A stretch of 57,329 nucleotides of DNA from positions 1 through 57,329 of the forward strand of contig CABHOK010000013.1 in the NCBI GenBank assembly GCA_902168205.1, in the 5' to 3' direction. The notes beneath the pieces were generated by a model. It was not told where the DNA came from. It did not search any database and saw only the letters and a program-made list of their open reading frames with translations. How positions within the stretch are numbered: position 1 is the first letter of the stretch; the number at the start of each line of letters is the position of its first letter. Position numbers and translations under genes: made by a program. Of the stretch, positions 17,403 to 26,779 are shown piece by piece. The stretch is from an uncultured Chitinophaga sp. GTDB lineage: Bacteria; Bacteroidota; Bacteroidia; Cytophagales; Cyclobacteriaceae.

Positions 17403-18092
17403 ATGACCAAAACAAAAATATTATACATTGAAGACGAGCCATTTCTCGGACGAATTGTTAAAGAGAGCCTGGAGAGTCGCGAGTTTGAAGTAACGATGAT
17501 TACCGATGGAGATGAGGCGGTTGATGCTTTCAAAAAACTACGGCCAGACATCTGCATACTCGACATCATGCTTCCAGCAAAAGATGGCTATACGATTGCC
17601 AGGGAAATAAGACAGCTTGCGCCTGCTATACCGATTATTTTTGTTACGGCTAAAACGCAAACCGAAGATCTGTTAAAAGGTTTTGAGGTTGGTGGCAATG
17701 ACTATATACGAAAGCCTTTCAGCATGGAAGAGTTAATCGTACGGATCAACAATTTACTACAGATCACGCAACACCAGAAAAATGGTAACAGCAGTGATTC
17801 TATTATCATTGGCTCCTATCAATTTGTACCCCTGCGTTATGAGTTGCGCTATAAGGAGGTGGTGAAAAAACTGTCACACCGCGAGTCTACATTATTACAG
17901 ACGCTGGTTGAGAATAAAAACGCCACCATCCTTCGAAAAGATATACTGATGAAACTCTGGGGTGACGATTCGTTTTTTAATTCGCGAAACCTCGATGTAT
18001 ATATTACAAAATTACGAGACTATCTGAAGGAAGATTCCTCCATTGAAATTATCACTATTAAAGGTATAGGTTATCATTTTGCTGTGGGCTAA
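17403..18092 (+). CDS. OmpR-family response regulator
   Basis: A 229-residue DNA-binding response regulator. The receiver domain has the acidic pair IEDEP (9-13), phospho-acceptor D54 in ICILDIMLPAKDG, T/S switch VTAKTQ and conserved lysine in RKPFS. The C-terminal winged helix (about 135-229) ends YITKLRDYLKEDSSIEIITIKGIGYHF, typical of OmpR/PhoB proteins. It partners the kinase upstream, separated by 173 bp of repeat-containing DNA. It is convergent with a paralogous regulator whose gene ends 20 bp away. Confidence 0.94.
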   Translation: MTKTKILYIEDEPFLGRIVKESLESREFEVTMITDGDEAVDAFKKLRPDICILDIMLPAKDGYTIAREIRQLAPAIPIIFVTAKTQTEDLLKGFEVGGNDYIRKPFSMEELIVRINNLLQITQHQKNGNSSDSIIIGSYQFVPLRYELRYKEVVKKLSHRESTLLQTLVENKNATILRKDILMKLWGDDSFFNSRNLDVYITKLRDYLKEDSSIEIITIKGIGYHFAVG

Positions 18093-18111
18093 CTATATGC
18101 GAATGCGGATA

Positions 18112-18813
18112 TTATTCTCTCACTTCCAGTTTATACCCAACACCGTGAATGTTCAGAATGGCAACATTCGCATCGTCCTTTAACAGCTTTCGCAGGCGCG
18201 ATATAAATACATCCATACTTCTCCCTACAAAATAGCCTTCGTCTTCCCAGATTGCTTTCTGAATTATATCCCGATCGATCACTTTGCTCCGGTTCAGGCA
18301 AAATAATCTTAAAAGCTTTGCTTCTTTATTCGTAAGCTCTTGCACACGGGCTGGCGATGTTACCAGCTGGTTGGAGAAATCGCATACAAGGGTTCCTAAC
18401 CGGTATATAAATTGTTCGTCAGCTCTTGTAGGTTGTGCATACACACGCTTCAGAATGGTTTCGATGCGCAGCAGAAATTCCTCCACGCTAAAAGGTTTCG
18501 TAATATAGTCGTCTGCACCAAGTTTAAAACCGTGTATGCGATCTTCTTTCATCGCCCGTGCTGTTAGAAAGATAATGGGCACCGACAGGTTCAACTTGCG
18601 TATATCGTGTGCCAGGGTAAAGCCGTCTTTCTGCGGAAGCATAACATCCAGTACACACAGGTCGTGTTGCTTCTTTACAAACGCACTTAATGCAGATTGT
18701 CCATCGCTGTAAACCTCCACTGTATATCCGGCCATCTCCAGGTTATCCTGTAGCATGAAACTCATGTTACGATCATCCTCTGCCAGTAATATCTTACGCT
18801 CTATAACTTTCAT
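18112..18813 (-). CDS. OmpR-family response regulator (second pair)
   Basis: A 233-residue regulator with receiver aspartate D56 in LCVLDVMLPQKDG, acidic pair AEDD, switch residue in FLTARAM and lysine in TKPFS, then a winged helix with FISRLRKLLKDD and LNIHGVGYKLEV. It is clearly paralogous to the regulator at 17403, and the architecture recalls RprY of Bacteroides. Its start lies 4 bp after the kinase stop, so kinase and regulator are one unit on the minus strand. Confidence 0.93.
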   Translation of the reverse strand: MKVIERKILLAEDDRNMSFMLQDNLEMAGYTVEVYSDGQSALSAFVKKQHDLCVLDVMLPQKDGFTLAHDIRKLNLSVPIIFLTARAMKEDRIHGFKLGADDYITKPFSVEEFLLRIETILKRVYAQPTRADEQFIYRLGTLVCDFSNQLVTSPARVQELTNKEAKLLRLFCLNRSKVIDRDIIQKAIWEDEGYFVGRSMDVFISRLRKLLKDDANVAILNIHGVGYKLEVRE

Positions 18814-18817
18814 CGCT

Positions 18818-20080
18818 TTATATATTTTGAAACAGCAAATCGAATCGACTTCCTTTGTTCTCTTCGCTACTTACAGTAACCCTGCCGTTGTGTGCCTGCA
18901 TAATGCTCTGCACGTATGTAAGGCCGAGACCGAATCCTTTTATATCATGGCGATTACCGGACGGAGCACGGTAAAATCTATCAAATATATACTTCTGAAT
19001 ATCACGATTTATACCCATGCCTTTATCGCTAACGCTTACAACAATACCTTGTTCGTGATTTTGCGTAGTAATTGTTATTTGAGGATTGGCCGGTGAATAC
19101 TTATCGGCATTGTCCAACAAATTATAAAGAACATTGGAAAGATGAATCGGATCTCCTGTTACACTGGCGGGAGATGCTTCGAGTTGCTTTACGATCTTAC
19201 CTTGCCGCGCTTGCAGCCGAAGTTCGAATGTGGCCAGCACCGTATTGATCAGTTCGTGAAGATTAACTTCCTTCTTATCCAGGTTTACCTTACCCTCGGC
19301 AAGCTGCGCAGTTTGCAGTACTTGTTCCACATGAAATTTTAATCGCTGATTTTCTTCGTGAATAATATCAGCATAGCGCATGGCTTTCTTCCGATCGGTT
19401 GGTGTTACAGCCCGTAACACTTCACTTGCCATACCTATATTGGCAATAGGCGTCTGAAGTTCGTGCGTCATATTATTGATGAAATCGGCTTTTATCTCTG
19501 CAAGCTTTTTCTGCCGCGACAAATCCACCACCATATAGCCAAACACAGCAAGAATGAACAGAAATATACCCGACATGACAATCCAGAATTTCATAGCACC
19601 CAGTATATCAGCACGTTTATCCGGAAATGTTATCGAAAAATCCATGCGTGCTTTTACGGGTTCACGTCCCAGACAAGTAGCGTCTGCATCGCTGAGCGCA
19701 CCTTGCTTGTAAAAATTACCAAACAGCAATGTATCGAGCTGATGTTCATACACCGCCAATTGAAATGAAGCATATACTTCATGCTTTTTGAATTCTGTGC
19801 GAAGCAACGAATCGAGTGCGCTATAGGTAAGCGTACGGTTCAGTTCAACGAAGTATACATTTGATGCCGTTTGATGTATAGGCTCGATGCGTGCCACTGA
19901 ATCATTTTGCAATAATAAAAGCTGATCGGCAACATTACGCAGCGCGAGGTTTACACGCTTGTCAAATTCTTCCTCTTGTATACTATACGCATGTATAAAC
20001 CAATATACCTGCAGGGCGAGTAAGCCTGCCAGTGCTGCGAGTGTTGTAACAATCAGTATTCGGTATACTTTACCTTTCAT
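18818..20080 (-). CDS. Two-component sensor histidine kinase (second pair)
   Basis: A kinase of 420 residues from the ATG at 20080; a TTG at 20089 would add three. TM1 (about 7-29), a short periplasmic domain of about 130 residues without recognised fold, TM2 (about 164-184), HisKA with INNMTHELQTPIAN (H206) and a full HATPase_c (NVLYNLLDNADKYS, SDKGMGI, IFDRFYRAPSG, GFGLGL). The layout matches RprX-like kinases of Bacteroidota, an analogy only. It diverges from the YceI gene over 149 bp, making the YceI pair a candidate target. Confidence 0.93.
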   Translation of the reverse strand: MKGKVYRILIVTTLAALAGLLALQVYWFIHAYSIQEEEFDKRVNLALRNVADQLLLLQNDSVARIEPIHQTASNVYFVELNRTLTYSALDSLLRTEFKKHEVYASFQLAVYEHQLDTLLFGNFYKQGALSDADATCLGREPVKARMDFSITFPDKRADILGAMKFWIVMSGIFLFILAVFGYMVVDLSRQKKLAEIKADFINNMTHELQTPIANIGMASEVLRAVTPTDRKKAMRYADIIHEENQRLKFHVEQVLQTAQLAEGKVNLDKKEVNLHELINTVLATFELRLQARQGKIVKQLEASPASVTGDPIHLSNVLYNLLDNADKYSPANPQITITTQNHEQGIVVSVSDKGMGINRDIQKYIFDRFYRAPSGNRHDIKGFGLGLTYVQSIMQAHNGRVTVSSEENKGSRFDLLFQNI

Positions 20081-20191
20081 AGCATGCAATCTGCATAGTA
20101 AATGTACTCTTTAATTTTATGGCAGGAGTAAAATTTACATTTCGTTAACATCTTTTTACAAGCACTTTACAAAAAGAAAAATGATTGCCAG

Positions 20192-20199
20192 TACGTTTG
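20192..20199 (+). promoter_or_regulatory. YceI gene promoter -7 element
   Basis: TACGTTTG is a perfect TAnnTTTG match 30 bp upstream of the YceI start codon. No TTG is found at 19 nt (the spot reads CAA), which could mean dependence on an activator such as the neighbouring response regulator. Confidence 0.5.
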
Positions 20200-20229
20200 A
20201 CACATCATTTCTAAAATCAATAAATCACT

Positions 20230-20841
20230 ATGAAAACAAGCATACTCGCGCTGGTGGTGTTGGTAACACTCAGTGCGCTAACCCTTCGTGATCCCGGCAC
20301 TTCCTATCCGGTAGATGTGCGACAAAGCTCCATGCGTTGGGCAGGATATTACCTCTTCAGCTTTGGTGAACACAACGGCACGATCAATTTGAAGAAAGGC
20401 GAACTCATCGTAACAGACAATCAACTAACTGGCGGAAGTTTTGAAATTGACATGAACAGTATTAAAAATCTGGACATGGCTGCCAACAATGGCGGTGACG
20501 ACCTGGTAAATCATTTGAAAAGTGATGACTTCTTTTCTACTGAAAAATTTCCGGCAGCGTTTTTCGAGATCATGAAAGCAGAACCGATCAAAGATGCCAC
20601 TGGCGACCAACCCAATGTACATATAACCGGAACGCTCACGCTAAAAGGCGTAAAGAATACATTAAAGATTCCGGCAACGGTGAAGCATAGCGGATCAACG
20701 ATCACGGCACATTCCAAATTCAAATTCGACCGCACCAAATGGAATGTTCGCTATAGTTCCGAAAAATTTTTCAGCGATGTAGGCGATAGTGCTATATCAG
20801 ACGCTATTGGAATAGAACTTAACGTACGGGCTACAAAATAA
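20230..20841 (+). CDS. YceI family periplasmic protein
   Basis: YceI proteins are lipocalin-like periplasmic proteins that bind isoprenoid or other lipid chains. This one has 203 residues with a short N-terminal signal, then YPVDVRQSSMRWAGYYLFSFGEHNG (about 26-50), GSFEIDMNSIKNLD, VNHLKSDDFFSTEKFPAAFFE and the C-terminal DRTKWNVRYSSEKFF, all typical. It is followed after 6 bp by an Asp-box protein, so the two are probably co-transcribed. Confidence 0.93.
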   Translation: MKTSILALVVLVTLSALTLRDPGTSYPVDVRQSSMRWAGYYLFSFGEHNGTINLKKGELIVTDNQLTGGSFEIDMNSIKNLDMAANNGGDDLVNHLKSDDFFSTEKFPAAFFEIMKAEPIKDATGDQPNVHITGTLTLKGVKNTLKIPATVKHSGSTITAHSKFKFDRTKWNVRYSSEKFFSDVGDSAISDAIGIELNVRATK

Positions 20842-20847
20842 TATACC

Positions 20848-21759
20848 ATGAAAATATACCATTATATCCTGATGCTGATTGCAATAGGTATACCGGCAAT
20901 TGCGCACGAACAAAACGATCCGATCTACATAACCCGCGATCGCGGACAACATTGGGAACCTGCAGGAACAGGATTGCCAAAGGGCACCTATGTAAACGCC
21001 TGGACGATGCATCAACACAAAGTTATTGTGAGTATCGCATCGCACGGTGTATATACTTCCGTGGATAAACTTAAAAGCTGGGAACCTATTAATATCGGCT
21101 TACCCAAAGGTGCAAAGGTAGATGCGTTGCTGTCCAAAGATGAATTGCTGTTGGCAGGTACACATCAACATGGCATATATATATCATATAACGGTGGAGA
21201 TTCCTGGCAACCCGCCAGCAAGGGACTCGGTGACATGACGGTACGCAGTTTTTACACAGACCAAAGAGTTATCTTGGCGGGCACTAACGATGGTGTATAT
21301 TTTTCATACGATAACGGTCAATCCTGGCAACCAACTATTCACAAGCTGCAAATTAATGCATTTACGTACTTTCAGGGTATTGTGTTCGCAGCCACGAATG
21401 CAGGTATATATCAATCGCGCGATGGCGGAGTGCATTGGACTGTGTCGGGGATGAACCACGGTGCGGCATCGTCTATCACAGGAGATGGAGACAAAGTTGT
21501 TTTTACACAGTATGGTGGCAAATCGTATGTATCGTCAGATCTGGGAGCAACCTGGCTTGATGCCTATCCTTTCTTCGACCTGTATACATTTCGCATTACC
21601 CCCAAAAGTATACCTATACTTATTGCTCCCTGGCGCAATGCACTGAATATATACTATTATCAGCAGCTTACGGGGTCAGACGGATTGCCCGATGCACCCT
21701 TTACACAATTGTTAGAGACACCATATGGAGTACTAACGGCCGTGGGTGGTGGTTGCTGA
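20848..21759 (+). CDS. Exported Asp-box (BNR-repeat) beta-propeller protein
   Basis: A 303-residue protein with a signal peptide (1-20, ending IAHE). It carries at least four well-formed Asp-box motifs (SxDxGxxW type): TRDRGQHW, SYDNGQSW, SRDGGVHW and SSDLGATW, plus SYNGGDSW, spaced about 40-45 residues apart, as in sialidase or Ycf48-like propellers. The sialidase RIP arginine motif and catalytic residues are not evident, so enzymatic activity is doubtful; binding or assembly is more likely. It follows YceI by 6 bp and ends before a bidirectional terminator. Confidence 0.8.
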   Translation: MKIYHYILMLIAIGIPAIAHEQNDPIYITRDRGQHWEPAGTGLPKGTYVNAWTMHQHKVIVSIASHGVYTSVDKLKSWEPINIGLPKGAKVDALLSKDELLLAGTHQHGIYISYNGGDSWQPASKGLGDMTVRSFYTDQRVILAGTNDGVYFSYDNGQSWQPTIHKLQINAFTYFQGIVFAATNAGIYQSRDGGVHWTVSGMNHGAASSITGDGDKVVFTQYGGKSYVSSDLGATWLDAYPFFDLYTFRITPKSIPILIAPWRNALNIYYYQQLTGSDGLPDAPFTQLLETPYGVLTAVGGGC

Positions 21760-21800
21760 CGTAAAAAAAACATTACCTAAACTAACCTCCTATAAAAATA

Positions 21801-21833
21801 AAAAAACCGAAGCAACGTGTGCTCCGGTTTTTT
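21801..21833. terminator. Bidirectional intrinsic terminator
   Basis: Arms AAAAAACCGAAGCA (21801-21814) and TGCTCCGGTTTTTT (21820-21833), one mismatch, 5-nt loop, with A and T runs on the outside of the stem. It can end the YceI/propeller transcript on the plus strand and the LytT transcript on the minus strand. The remainder of 21834-22156 shows no gene, tRNA or repeat that I can support. Confidence 0.85.
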
Positions 21834-22156
21834 CTACCTAACCTACCTGTGACCAGAGAGTTTCTATCGATATTATAATAATTAACTCGTTTGCTTAAAT
21901 AATAGTATACGGTGTCGTAATTTTTTTTTCGTACAGCCTGTCCGTTGTGGAATAGGCGACACGTGCGCATGCTATAGAACCTGTTGCTCTAAGGACGAAA
22001 ACAATAATGCGAGGGTTAACGGGCGATGCAAAAAATGGCTATAAAGAAACTATATCCTCAATGAATTTAAGATTTTCACGGGATAATTGGAAACCGGGGT
22101 TTATTCACAATTTTAATTCACAAATTCACAATGTGGAATCACGACAACATTTTTGA

Positions 22157-22870
22157 TCAGGGCATGTTTTTTGGATCGATGAACCGGTTCAGGTTGTCTT
22201 TATAGTGTTCGCTGATGGGTATCTGCGCTTTTAACAAGCTGATTCTTCCTTTGCGAATGGATGTGATCTTGTTAAGCGAAACAATGAATGATTTATGTAC
22301 GCGCACAAATTGATCGGCCGGCAATTTTTCTTCCAGGGATTTCATACTCATACGCGTAATAACGGGACGTTGTGACGACAGCAAAAATATCTTCACATAA
22401 TCTTTCAATCCTTCTATATAGGCTATATCACTGAAGTCGATACGCACCAGGTTATACTCGGAGTTTACAAACAGGTAGGTTGCGCTTGCCTGCAACACCG
22501 GAGCTTTCTGTGCATTGAATTTATCGTACGCTTTGTTAACAGCTTTCAGAAAACGTTCAAATGAAACAGGCTTCAACAGGTAGTCGATCACATCGAGATT
22601 ATAACCTTCCAGCGCATACTTTTCATACGCTGTAATAAAAATAACCAGTGGCGGATTCTTAGACATACCCTGCAGAAATTGTATACCGGTAATGCCGGGC
22701 ATCTGTATATCCAGGAAGATCAGATCAACACTCTGCGTTTGCATGAAGCTGTTTGCTTCAAGTGCGTTGGAGCATTTCTTTACCAACTTCAGGAAAGGTA
22801 TCTTCTTGATGTTATCTTCCAGCAGGTCGAGCGCCAGAGGCTCATCATCAACAGCAACACACGTCATCAT
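22157..22870 (-). CDS. LytTR-family response regulator
   Basis: A receiver domain (VDDEP; phospho-acceptor aspartate in LIFLDIQMPG, residue 54; TAYEKYALEG; LKPVSFERFLKAV) is joined to a C-terminal LytTR DNA-binding domain (about 140-237: YIEGLKDYVKIFL, VRVHKSFIVSLNKI). The start at 22870 (MMTCVAVDDEP) removes 11 upstream residues of a longer frame and overlaps the kinase stop codon by 4 bp, which indicates translational coupling. Typical role: regulation of envelope or transport genes; targets unknown. Confidence 0.93.
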   Translation of the reverse strand: MMTCVAVDDEPLALDLLEDNIKKIPFLKLVKKCSNALEANSFMQTQSVDLIFLDIQMPGITGIQFLQGMSKNPPLVIFITAYEKYALEGYNLDVIDYLLKPVSFERFLKAVNKAYDKFNAQKAPVLQASATYLFVNSEYNLVRIDFSDIAYIEGLKDYVKIFLLSSQRPVITRMSMKSLEEKLPADQFVRVHKSFIVSLNKITSIRKGRISLLKAQIPISEHYKDNLNRFIDPKNMP

Positions 22871-23967
22871 TCGGGAATAATTTTCAGTTCGGTGATAAAC
22901 CAATTATCGTCTGTCTGGTATATATCCAGTGTATATAAATCTTTATACAGCAAGTCCAATCTTCTGCGCACATTCTGCAGGCCGATGCCAGAGCTTTCAT
23001 CCTTCATCTCATCACCCGCGGGGTTGAAGCGGTTGCGCACCGTAAAGCTAATGCGATACGCTGTAGCCTCCAGTAATATAATAATAACGGGCTCATGAAT
23101 CAATCCTACTCCATGCTTGAAGGCATTTTCAACAAAGGGCACCAGCAACATCGGTTCTATCATCAGGTCCTTGCGTTCAATATCCACATGAAAGTGCATG
23201 TTTATGGAAGAACCAAACCTCAGTTTCTGCAATTCGATATAGTTATTCAGGTAATCAGCTTCCTGCTCTAGCGAAACTTTTTTCTCGGTATGGTATAGCG
23301 AGTATCGCATCAACTGCGAAAGCTGTATGATAGCAGACTCCAGCTTATCCGATTTTTTTCTGGCCAGCGAAGCCAGGCTATTTAAAACGTTAAACATGAA
23401 ATGCGGACTCACCTGCGAACGAAGAAACGAAAGTTCTGATTTCAGTTTTTCATTCTCCTGTTCTTTCAAGGCAGCTTCAAACGATGAGCGGTCCTGCATA
23501 ATGCGCAGCGCCAGACTCAGCCCGAACACCATCAGAAAATTAGGTATACCTATAAAGAGCGGTGGTCCAAACGGACGCCCCATCTCATCGTGTGGAATAA
23601 AGACCGAGCGGATCGCGTACCCGCCCAACAGATATATACTAAAGGCAAGTAATACTATAAATATATAGGGCCACCATCCTTTTTTAGAAAGGATACGGGG
23701 CACCAGCACAAACATGTTGAGGTAAAAGAATATAGCCAGCAAACCATTGGTAACAAATGTCTCGATGCGAAACCACATCGGGTCAAACGGAACCGAGTTG
23801 ATCATCTGGTTCGCAGGCCCACCGTCTGGCGGGGGTGGTCCCATGGGTTGTCTTATGAATTTAGATCCGGAGCGCGATAAAAAACGAAAGGGCATCATAA
23901 ACAACAATGCCCAGCCAAACACGTGTAGTGCTACGATCAGTATTTTGTTAACAACTCCTTTTTTCAC
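22867..23967 (-). CDS. LytS-like sensor histidine kinase (His_kinase family)
   Basis: A 366-residue membrane kinase with a GTG start. Four hydrophobic segments (about 8-27, 69-90, 100-120, 138-155) precede the His_kinase domain, with the phosphorylated histidine in QVSPHFMFNVLNSLASL (H189) and an abbreviated HATPase (VPFVENAFKHG, GIGLQNVRRRL). A Pro/Gly-rich periplasmic loop (PMGPPPPDGGPAN, 41-53) is notable. It pairs with the LytTR regulator, overlapping by 4 bp. Confidence 0.92.
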   Translation of the reverse strand: MKKGVVNKILIVALHVFGWALLFMMPFRFLSRSGSKFIRQPMGPPPPDGGPANQMINSVPFDPMWFRIETFVTNGLLAIFFYLNMFVLVPRILSKKGWWPYIFIVLLAFSIYLLGGYAIRSVFIPHDEMGRPFGPPLFIGIPNFLMVFGLSLALRIMQDRSSFEAALKEQENEKLKSELSFLRSQVSPHFMFNVLNSLASLARKKSDKLESAIIQLSQLMRYSLYHTEKKVSLEQEADYLNNYIELQKLRFGSSINMHFHVDIERKDLMIEPMLLVPFVENAFKHGVGLIHEPVIIILLEATAYRISFTVRNRFNPAGDEMKDESSGIGLQNVRRRLDLLYKDLYTLDIYQTDDNWFITELKIIPE

Positions 23968-24054
23968 GTGTTATATTGAGCCTACCTTCCTGAATCCGGC
24001 TCACTCCATTTTTTATTTCTTCGCTTTCGTTCCACTGGCCATACAAGCCTTCTG

Positions 24055-24084
24055 CAAAATACAGAAAGCTGTTGTGCCTGCCAA
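24055..24084 (-). promoter_or_regulatory. Promoter for the LytS/LytT pair
   Basis: On the minus strand GTATTTTG (24055-24062) lies exactly 19 nt from TTG (24082-24084). The TTTG half and spacing fit the Bacteroidota consensus; the TA half is shifted. Confidence 0.45.
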
Positions 24085-24143
24085 TGGGTTAATGCATTAC
24101 TATAAAGTATAAGACATTATCTGCCTGCTATACATTAACAGGT

Positions 24144-24201
24144 CGTTCAGCCAGCCAGTCCCTACTACCGATACCGCTACTCGCATTAGACTGACTGAAC
24201 G
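24144..24201 (-). terminator. Imperfect hairpin downstream of the Kelch lipoprotein gene
   Basis: CGTTCAG (24144-24150) pairs with CTGAACG (24195-24201), and CAGTC (24156-24160) with GACTG (24189-24193), around a bulge. There is no clear T tract, so termination is only possible, not shown. Confidence 0.3.
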
Positions 24202-24214
24202 CTCCTATCAATGG

Positions 24215-25249
24215 CTAGTATGTTTCGTCATATTCTTCGTTCGGCTTGAACTCCCAGATGTCATCGTAACGGCTTGTACCGTTTTGACCGGTGCCTACAA
24301 AGATGCGGTCGTTCAACACATATCCTACCGCGAGGCTTCTTGCAGAACCTTCGAAAGATGTACGATCATCCCAATCGAAGGTAGTAGCATCAAATACGTA
24401 AACTGTTTTATCGGTCGCTCCGGTGGAAGATACACCACCTATAATATAGGCTTTGGTATCTACTGTTACGGCTACAGCATCGTGACGATACATGGCGAGT
24501 TTAAATTCATCGTAATCCGATTCGTCATCATCCGGTGAACGTTTTGTCCAGGTTGGATTACCACCATCTGTACCGGGCACAAATTCCCAGAAGTCAAGAT
24601 TGTGCAAGCCATTGTCCCAACCGGCACCTATATATGCTTTACCATCAATTACAAATGCAAGTGCTGATTCAAGTTTATCACCCGGATAACTTACAATCTC
24701 CTTCCATGTGTTGCTGGACGGATCATATTGCCAGAAATCACTGTTCGTGTTATCACCATCGTAACCAGTTCCTACATAGCCGTAGTTTCCGATTGAAAAA
24801 GCAACAGCACTGTAACGTGCAGAACCTCCGAAGAGACCTAATGAATCCCATGTGTTTGTTGTCGGGTCATATACCCAGAAATCACGAAGCTCTTCTTTAT
24901 CAGCATCGCGGTTATAACCAAGCCCTACATATCCTTTACCACCTACGCTAAATGCAACAGCACGCTCGCGTGGTGTACCCGGAAATTCGGCTATAGATTC
25001 CCAATAGCCGTTATTGATATCAAAACCATATACATCGTTCCAATAATCATCACCATCATACCCGGTTCCCACAAACACTTTGGTACCTATAGTAAATGAA
25101 AATGCGCCAGAACGTTTAACACCTTTAAATGGAGTAACCTTCGTCCAGTTACCCTGGTTCGTTTCATCATCGTCTGATGAAGAGCAGGCGGTAAACATCA
25201 CAAACCCGACCAGCGCAATAAGCGCAGTTGCTATTTTTATCTGTTTCAT
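24215..25249 (-). CDS. Kelch-repeat surface lipoprotein
   Basis: A 344-residue lipoprotein: signal peptide with lipobox LVGFVMFTAC (Cys about 22) followed by an SSSDDDE linker, a pattern that fits Bacteroidota surface-exported lipoproteins. Six Kelch-type repeats follow, each with GYVGxGYDxD, FW.YDP..N.W and related strands (for example FVGTGYDGDDYWNDVYGFD), enough for one beta-propeller. The gene starts 2 bp after the DUF4270 stop codon and is surely co-expressed with it. A binding role at the cell surface is probable; no catalytic motif is visible. Confidence 0.88.
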   Translation of the reverse strand: MKQIKIATALIALVGFVMFTACSSSDDDETNQGNWTKVTPFKGVKRSGAFSFTIGTKVFVGTGYDGDDYWNDVYGFDINNGYWESIAEFPGTPRERAVAFSVGGKGYVGLGYNRDADKEELRDFWVYDPTTNTWDSLGLFGGSARYSAVAFSIGNYGYVGTGYDGDNTNSDFWQYDPSSNTWKEIVSYPGDKLESALAFVIDGKAYIGAGWDNGLHNLDFWEFVPGTDGGNPTWTKRSPDDDESDYDEFKLAMYRHDAVAVTVDTKAYIIGGVSSTGATDKTVYVFDATTFDWDDRTSFEGSARSLAVGYVLNDRIFVGTGQNGTSRYDDIWEFKPNEEYDETY

Positions 25250-25251
25250 TC

Positions 25252-26544
25252 TTAGTTTTTATTATTTACAGTGACAAAATATATTCTGAGGCGTGTCTCA
25301 TAATCCACTCCGTTACTTCCCGCATAAATGCGATCGACCGAAACCGGGAAATTTTGAGCGAGCGAGAACACCAAACCATTCTCATTCAACTCTTCCAACT
25401 CCATCTGTTCTTTCACAAACGATGTTACATCGAGGGTATAGCGCGTATAGCGGCCAAGATCTGTATCCGTCAATAGTGTAGCATTGATACCGTATTGTGC
25501 GTAGAAATTATTTTTCTTGTCAGCTGTATATACGACCAGCGATGAAGGCAATGGCATTTGATCATCATACGATTTACGGATCGGGTATATATCCAGCGTA
25601 GCTTGTGTAGGATAGAAATTGTCGATCTGCTTGAGTGTGCGCAGGTACGGCATATCTACACGCAGCAGCAGACCGGCACCTGCCTGCAGGTATGATTGCT
25701 CATCCGTTTCATCAGCACTCAGTCTTACATCCGTTTCCGTAAGCGATGCAATCTTGGTACCGGTAAGGTCTGTATGAATGTGGGTATAAATAAGGTTCGA
25801 AGTAGATGCTGCAAACGACAAGTAATTATCTGTTGTGATTGGAACTGTACTCTTATCTTTATAGTATACGCGCAGCTCAGGAGTTACAGCAAAACCAAGC
25901 AGACACGTTGAGCTGGTAGAATCCGGAAATACAGCGAGCCCGCGGAAGTGACGCAAAAATTCTGCTGACGTACTTAACTCATCGCTGCCACTAACAGCTT
26001 TTGCAAAAAGATCTCTACCAAGTTCATCGGAAAGTCTTATCTCAACAGAGTCTGCTGTACGATTCGGGCGCGGGGAAAACGTAATTGAACCGAGCGGGGT
26101 ATCATCAACGGAAAATGTTTTGTCGCTATATAATGTACCATCATCGTCTTCAACGATTTCTTCATTCACATAATGTACATTCAACTTCATGCTGGCCGTT
26201 GTATCATAGTATGAATAGTGATCGTATTTCAACACAAGTGCTACATATTCATACGATACATCTTCGTCATCAAGATCCATATTAGACGAAGTGGGCACTA
26301 CCTGGAAGTATGACGATGCCGTGATGCGACCCAGCTTTTCATCTGTATGCGAGCCGAGCAGGATGCGTGCCCCCGCAGCCGTAGTCAGGTTCTCTATACG
26401 TATAGTAGACAGCTTAACCGATGAAGAATCGATGTATGAAAAGTCAAGTGCGCCTTCGTTGAAAAAGTCTGTACCGATCTCGGAAGAGTCTACACCACAC
26501 GATGCCATCGTTAAAACCGCTAAGACAAAAAGAATTTGCTTCAT
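25252..26544 (-). CDS. DUF4270 family lipoprotein
   Basis: A 430-residue protein with lipobox LTMASC (Cys about 16) and the typical DUF4270 opening GTDFFNEG...SYIDSSSVKLSTI. It is rich in beta strands and acidic residues, with no transmembrane barrel signature. DUF4270 lipoproteins are widespread in Bacteroidota and have no established function. First gene of the pair with the Kelch protein; together they may form a surface complex (inference). Confidence 0.87.
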   Translation of the reverse strand: MKQILFVLAVLTMASCGVDSSEIGTDFFNEGALDFSYIDSSSVKLSTIRIENLTTAAGARILLGSHTDEKLGRITASSYFQVVPTSSNMDLDDEDVSYEYVALVLKYDHYSYYDTTASMKLNVHYVNEEIVEDDDGTLYSDKTFSVDDTPLGSITFSPRPNRTADSVEIRLSDELGRDLFAKAVSGSDELSTSAEFLRHFRGLAVFPDSTSSTCLLGFAVTPELRVYYKDKSTVPITTDNYLSFAASTSNLIYTHIHTDLTGTKIASLTETDVRLSADETDEQSYLQAGAGLLLRVDMPYLRTLKQIDNFYPTQATLDIYPIRKSYDDQMPLPSSLVVYTADKKNNFYAQYGINATLLTDTDLGRYTRYTLDVTSFVKEQMELEELNENGLVFSLAQNFPVSVDRIYAGSNGVDYETRLRIYFVTVNNKN

Positions 26545-26779
26545 GGAAATTTATCTCCGTAACAAAACAACCGTGTTTGCGCTGTTTCATGAAATGAATG
26601 AGACAACTCGAATTAATTCAGCTACCAAACACAATGGAGTGCCAACCTACAGAGTGTCTACCGTTTTGTGACGTGATGAAATTTTATGCAAAACCGCTTT
26701 TTTTCAAGGGTTTACGCGATTATATACTTTTTATGAAATGTACTCGTAAATAGATCGGCACAAAAAAGAATGCTGTAGT

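Noticed and set aside
21782-21970. 62-residue minus-strand frame
   Set aside because: It runs across the bidirectional terminator at 21801-21833 and has no recognisable features.
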